NCBI GenBank assembly: GCA_041687295.1
Contig: JAWLCG010000032.1
Span: 1-22,355 of the forward strand
Direction of reading: 5' to 3'
DNA from: JAWLCG01 sp041687295
GTDB taxonomy: Bacteria; Planctomycetota; Phycisphaerae; SM23-33; FEN-1343
DNA: 22,355 bases
Part shown: positions 19,831 through 22,355 of the stretch, piece after piece
Layout of the letters: every line of letters starts with the position of its first letter
How positions within the stretch are numbered: position 1 is the first letter of the stretch
Translations under genes and position numbers: made by a program
The notes under the pieces: generated by a model
Databases searched by the model: none
What the model was told of the DNA's origin: nothing
The model's input: only the letters and a program-made list of their open reading frames with translations

Positions 19831-21507
19831 ATGAAGCATTACGGACGCTACATTCTGGCGGCTCTGGCAGGGGCGGTGCTGGCGGTGTTTCTGCTCTGGC
19901 CGATCCTCGAGGCGATCCGCCAGGCCTTCGTGACGCGCGACGGGGTGACATCGTTCTGGCTGCTGCACGTCTTCCGCGACGCGACGATCCGCCAGTGGCT
20001 GCTCAACGCGGCCGAGGTGGCGGTGGTGACCACGGCCGTGACGACGGTGATCGCCCTGCCCCTGGCCGTGCTGGCCGACCGCGTGCAGTTCCGCGGCAAG
20101 ACCCTCGCCCTGGCCCTGCTGATGTTGCCGATGATCCTGCCGCCCTTCGTGGGGGCACTGGCCTTCCAGAAGATGTTCAGCTACCACTGGGGCTCGGTGA
20201 ACCTCATCCTGGCGGCGCTGGGCTTCGAGAAGGTCAACTTCCTGGGCAGCGGCTTTCGGGCGGTGGTCATCCTGGAGGCGCTGCACCTCTACCCGATCCT
20301 GTTCCTCAACGCGACGGCGGCGCTGGCGAACATCGACCCGGCCATGGCCGAGGCCGCCCGTAACCTCGGGGCCTCGCGGTGGCAGGTCTTCCGGCGGGTG
20401 ACGCTGCCGCTGATGCGCCCGGGGCTGTTCGCGGGCATGACCATCGTGTTCATCTGGAGCTTCTGCGAGCTGGGCACGCCGCTGATGGTCAACTACGTCG
20501 ACGTGCTGCCGGTGAAGATCTTCAACGGCCTGACCGAACTGGACACGCCGACGCGGACCTTCGCGATGACCTTCGTGCTGCTGGGCTCGAGCGTGGGCCT
20601 GTATGCGATGGGCCGGGTGCTCTTCGGTGGGGCCGCCGGCGCGATGGCGGGGCGGGCCTCGACGGCCTCGCAGCAGCACCAGGCCGGCTGGCTCGGCTCG
20701 GGTCTGTGCTGGCTGGCGTTCGGGGGGGTGACCTTCGTCGCCATCGTGCCGCACATCGGCGTGGTGCTGATGAGCGTCACCGAGACCTGGGACAACACGA
20801 TCCTGCCCAGCGCCTACACGACGCGCCATCTGCTGGAGGTCTTCCGCGACAAGGGCACCTGGAACGCGATCGTCAACTCCCTGCGCTACGCCGGGGCGTC
20901 CACGGTGCTCTGCGCGGCCATGGGGCTGATGGTGGCCTACCTGGTCGTCCGCCTGCGGATTCGCGGCGCGACGGCCCTGGACTCGACGGCCATGCTGCCC
21001 CTGGCCGTGCCGGGCCTGGTGATGGCGGCCGGCTACGTGGCCATCACGCTGCCCGGCTCGCCGCTGGCGGCCCTGGGCCCCACGCGCAACCCCACGATGC
21101 TGCTGATCATCGCCTACACGATCCGCAGGCTGCCCTACATGGTCCGTAGCGTCTCAGCCGGCCTGCAGCAGACCAGCGAGACCCTCGAGGAGGCCGCCCA
21201 GAACCTCGGCGCCTCGCGCCCGCAGGCCGTGCTCAAGATCACCGTGCCGCTGGTGATGAGCAACATCCTGGCCGGCGGCATCCTCGTCTTCTCGTTCAAC
21301 ATGCTCGAGGTGAGCGACTCGCTGATCCTGGCCCAGACGCAGGAGTACTACCCCATCACCAAGCAGCTCTGGACGCTGGTGAGCGTCGGCACCACCCGCA
21401 ACCTCGCCGCTGCCCTGGGCGTCTACGGCATGATCCTGCTGACCAGCACGCTGATCCTCGCCAACATCCTGCTCGGCAAGCGGATGGGGGCGCTGTTCCG
21501 GGTGTAG
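19831..21507 (+). CDS. ABC transporter permease with two fused MetI-type domains (FbpB-like)
   Basis: 558 residues. The start has only a weak ribosome site (GAGAACGGC). Around 12 TM helices are expected; each half carries a binding-protein-dependent transport (EAA) loop that contacts the ATPase: EAARNLGASRWQVFRRVTLP starting at E174 and EAAQNLGASRPQAVLKITVP starting at E454. A two-domain permease of this length is typical of ferric iron/thiamine-type importers (FbpB, ThiP). With the upstream binding protein it would form an importer of an unknown ligand, possibly Fe(III). The matching ATPase gene is not in the window: the downstream gap is repetitive and the next gene is an unrelated lipoprotein on the other strand. 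The energising subunit must be encoded elsewhere or shared. Confidence 0.93.
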   Translation: MKHYGRYILAALAGAVLAVFLLWPILEAIRQAFVTRDGVTSFWLLHVFRDATIRQWLLNAAEVAVVTTAVTTVIALPLAVLADRVQFRGKTLALALLMLPMILPPFVGALAFQKMFSYHWGSVNLILAALGFEKVNFLGSGFRAVVILEALHLYPILFLNATAALANIDPAMAEAARNLGASRWQVFRRVTLPLMRPGLFAGMTIVFIWSFCELGTPLMVNYVDVLPVKIFNGLTELDTPTRTFAMTFVLLGSSVGLYAMGRVLFGGAAGAMAGRASTASQQHQAGWLGSGLCWLAFGGVTFVAIVPHIGVVLMSVTETWDNTILPSAYTTRHLLEVFRDKGTWNAIVNSLRYAGASTVLCAAMGLMVAYLVVRLRIRGATALDSTAMLPLAVPGLVMAAGYVAITLPGSPLAALGPTRNPTMLLIIAYTIRRLPYMVRSVSAGLQQTSETLEEAAQNLGASRPQAVLKITVPLVMSNILAGGILVFSFNMLEVSDSLILAQTQEYYPITKQLWTLVSVGTTRNLAAALGVYGMILLTSTLILANILLGKRMGALFRV

Positions 21508-21570
21508 CGGAGGGGGAGCTGCGGTGCAGGCCCAGGCCCCCAAGAGCCGCCCGGCGCCGATGGTGTCAAC

Positions 21571-21610
21571 GCGTCAGTGCGTCAGTGCGTCGATGCGTCA
21601 CTGCGTCAGC
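21571..21610 (+). repeat. Five tandem 8-bp repeats
   Basis: GCGTCAGT, GCGTCAGT, GCGTCGAT, GCGTCACT, GCGTCAGC in a row; every unit starts GCGTC. It lies 64 nt after the permease stop in non-coding sequence. Confidence 0.85.
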
Positions 21611-21650
21611 ACGACGACGTCCCCGCGCCGGTTTCCCTCGTCCAACCATC

Positions 21651-21680
21651 TTCTCCAAGCCCACGGATGAAATCCGTGGG
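21651..21680 (-). repeat. 30-bp dispersed hairpin repeat, copy 2 (inverted)
   Basis: On the plus strand TTCTCCAAG then CCCACGGAT-GAA-ATCCGTGGG. The reverse complement matches 5130-5159 at 29 of 30 positions. Confidence 0.85.
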
Positions 21681-21727
21681 GATCTCGTCCGGGCCGCCCG
21701 CCCCCGGCTCAACGGTTCCTCGGCCCA

Positions 21728-21753
21728 CAGTAGGGCGGGCACCGCCCGCCGCG
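21728..21753 (+). repeat. Dispersed TAGGG hairpin repeat (type A), copy 2
   Basis: Identical over 26 bp to 19593-19618. With the inverted copy at 21775 it can form a larger hairpin whose loop holds the palindrome ATGACGTCAT. Confidence 0.85.
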
Positions 21754-21774
21754 CAGGCGCATGACGTCATCGAC

Positions 21775-21794
21775 GGCGGGCCATGCCCGCCCTA
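21775..21794 (-). repeat. Dispersed TAGGG hairpin repeat (type A), copy 3, overlapping a stop codon
   Basis: On the minus strand TAGGGCGGGCATGGCCCGCC. Its first triplet is the stop codon of the right-edge lipoprotein gene. It is inverted relative to the copy at 21728. Confidence 0.85.
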
Positions 21795-22355
21795 CGGCTG
21801 CCCGGTCTGCCGCTTCTCCAGCCGAAGGGCGAGGCGCCGCCGGTAGTGGCCGTCGGTGTGCGAGTCGCCCTCCCACTCGGCCATCAGCACCAGCAGCCCG
21901 TCCTCCAGGCGGGGTCGGCCGAAGGTGACGACCTTCACGCCCTCCTCGAACGCCTCCGGCCTCTCCACCCGCACCGACGCGTCGCTCACGAAAATCTGCC
22001 CCCAGACGCGCCGGCCCTCATGCTGCAGGGCCACCTTCACCAGCGACGAGCCATCGCCCTGGCCGTTCAGGAAGATGCGGGCCGGCGCCTCGACGGCCTG
22101 GCCCTGTCCGTCCAGCACCACCAGCTGGACGCTGTCGGCCTGCTCGGCGGGCACCAGGAACTTCCAGATCCTCCACTGCGTCGCCCACACCAGGTCGTCG
22201 GTCGTCACCTCGGTGAGCTCCACCACACCGCCGCCGCTGTCGGCCGTCTGGACGACCCGCTTGTCCCCTTCGTCGCAGCCGCATACGGAGATCGCCAACC
22301 CGACCACCAGCAGACACAGCATCAGGTAGGTCCCGCGCTTCCCAGCCGCGTGTCG
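21792..22355 (-). CDS. Lipoprotein of unknown function, 5' end at or beyond right edge
   Basis: The frame stays open to the window edge. An ATG at 22322 gives 176 residues but lacks a ribosome site and removes the basic n-region; reading further upstream gives RHAAGKRGTYLMLCLL, a better signal-peptide start, so the true start is probably outside the window. The signal ends in the lipobox VCGC. The mature part is a compact beta-rich protein with EVTTDDLVWATQWRIWKFLV, VQLVVLDGQGQAVEAPARI, VWGQIFVSD and a charged C-terminus (RRRLALRLEKRQTGQP). No family is recognised. It converges on the ABC permease gene across a repeat-filled gap, and its TAG stop lies in a type A repeat. Confidence 0.75.
   Translation of the reverse strand, partial: RHAAGKRGTYLMLCLLVVGLAISVCGCDEGDKRVVQTADSGGGVVELTEVTTDDLVWATQWRIWKFLVPAEQADSVQLVVLDGQGQAVEAPARIFLNGQGDGSSLVKVALQHEGRRVWGQIFVSDASVRVERPEAFEEGVKVVTFGRPRLEDGLLVLMAEWEGDSHTDGHYRRRLALRLEKRQTGQP

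Overview
The window is very GC-rich with strongly G/C-biased third codon positions. Its gene content points to a Planctomycetota-type bacterium, most likely Phycisphaerae-like: a PEP-CTERM protein, a ResB/CcsA cytochrome c assembly pair, twin vWA-type envelope proteins, a membrane-tethered MerR-like HTH protein beside an OmpA lipoprotein, and abundant dispersed palindromic intergenic repeats. The taxon is an inference from gene content.

Left edge (1-634, minus strand): a tRNA-Arg(ACG) gene keeps its promoter and first 43 nt, then breaks off at the end of the anticodon stem. It continues in one open frame into a polypeptide tail that resembles the C-terminus of planctomycete tyrosine integrases. 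A short helix-hairpin-helix-like gene follows and runs off the window. The simplest reading is one end of an integrated element whose attachment site lies inside its own integrase gene, so that integration would split both the tRNA and the integrase.

Centre-left (733-9243): a two-gene envelope operon (secreted ExbD-like/vWA-like protein, then a membrane vWA protein); a minus-strand FAD-dependent oxidoreductase with its own promoter; a formyltransferase fused to a NodB-type deacetylase; and a minus-strand four-TM protein.

Centre (9345-15056): a promoter whose spacer is a perfect 17-bp dyad, a small membrane-anchored protein, the HTH/acidic-linker/TM protein, an OmpA-family lipoprotein ending at a strong hairpin terminator, then resB and ccsA overlapping by 4 nt. 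The 5' part of the ccsA frame is odd: a CxxCxxCxxC motif, a cluster of palindromes including a 27-bp perfect inverted repeat, and four 36-bp tandem units encoding 12-residue repeats, all in frame.

Right (15057-22355): a soluble PAS-PAS hybrid histidine kinase and a PEP-CTERM protein (both minus), a ferric-type ABC substrate-binding lipoprotein and its two-domain permease (plus; no ATPase in the window), and a minus-strand lipoprotein cut by the right edge. The gaps between these genes are built almost wholly of dispersed repeats. In three unrelated genes (kinase, binding protein, right-edge lipoprotein) the stop codon is the TAG that begins a repeat copy.
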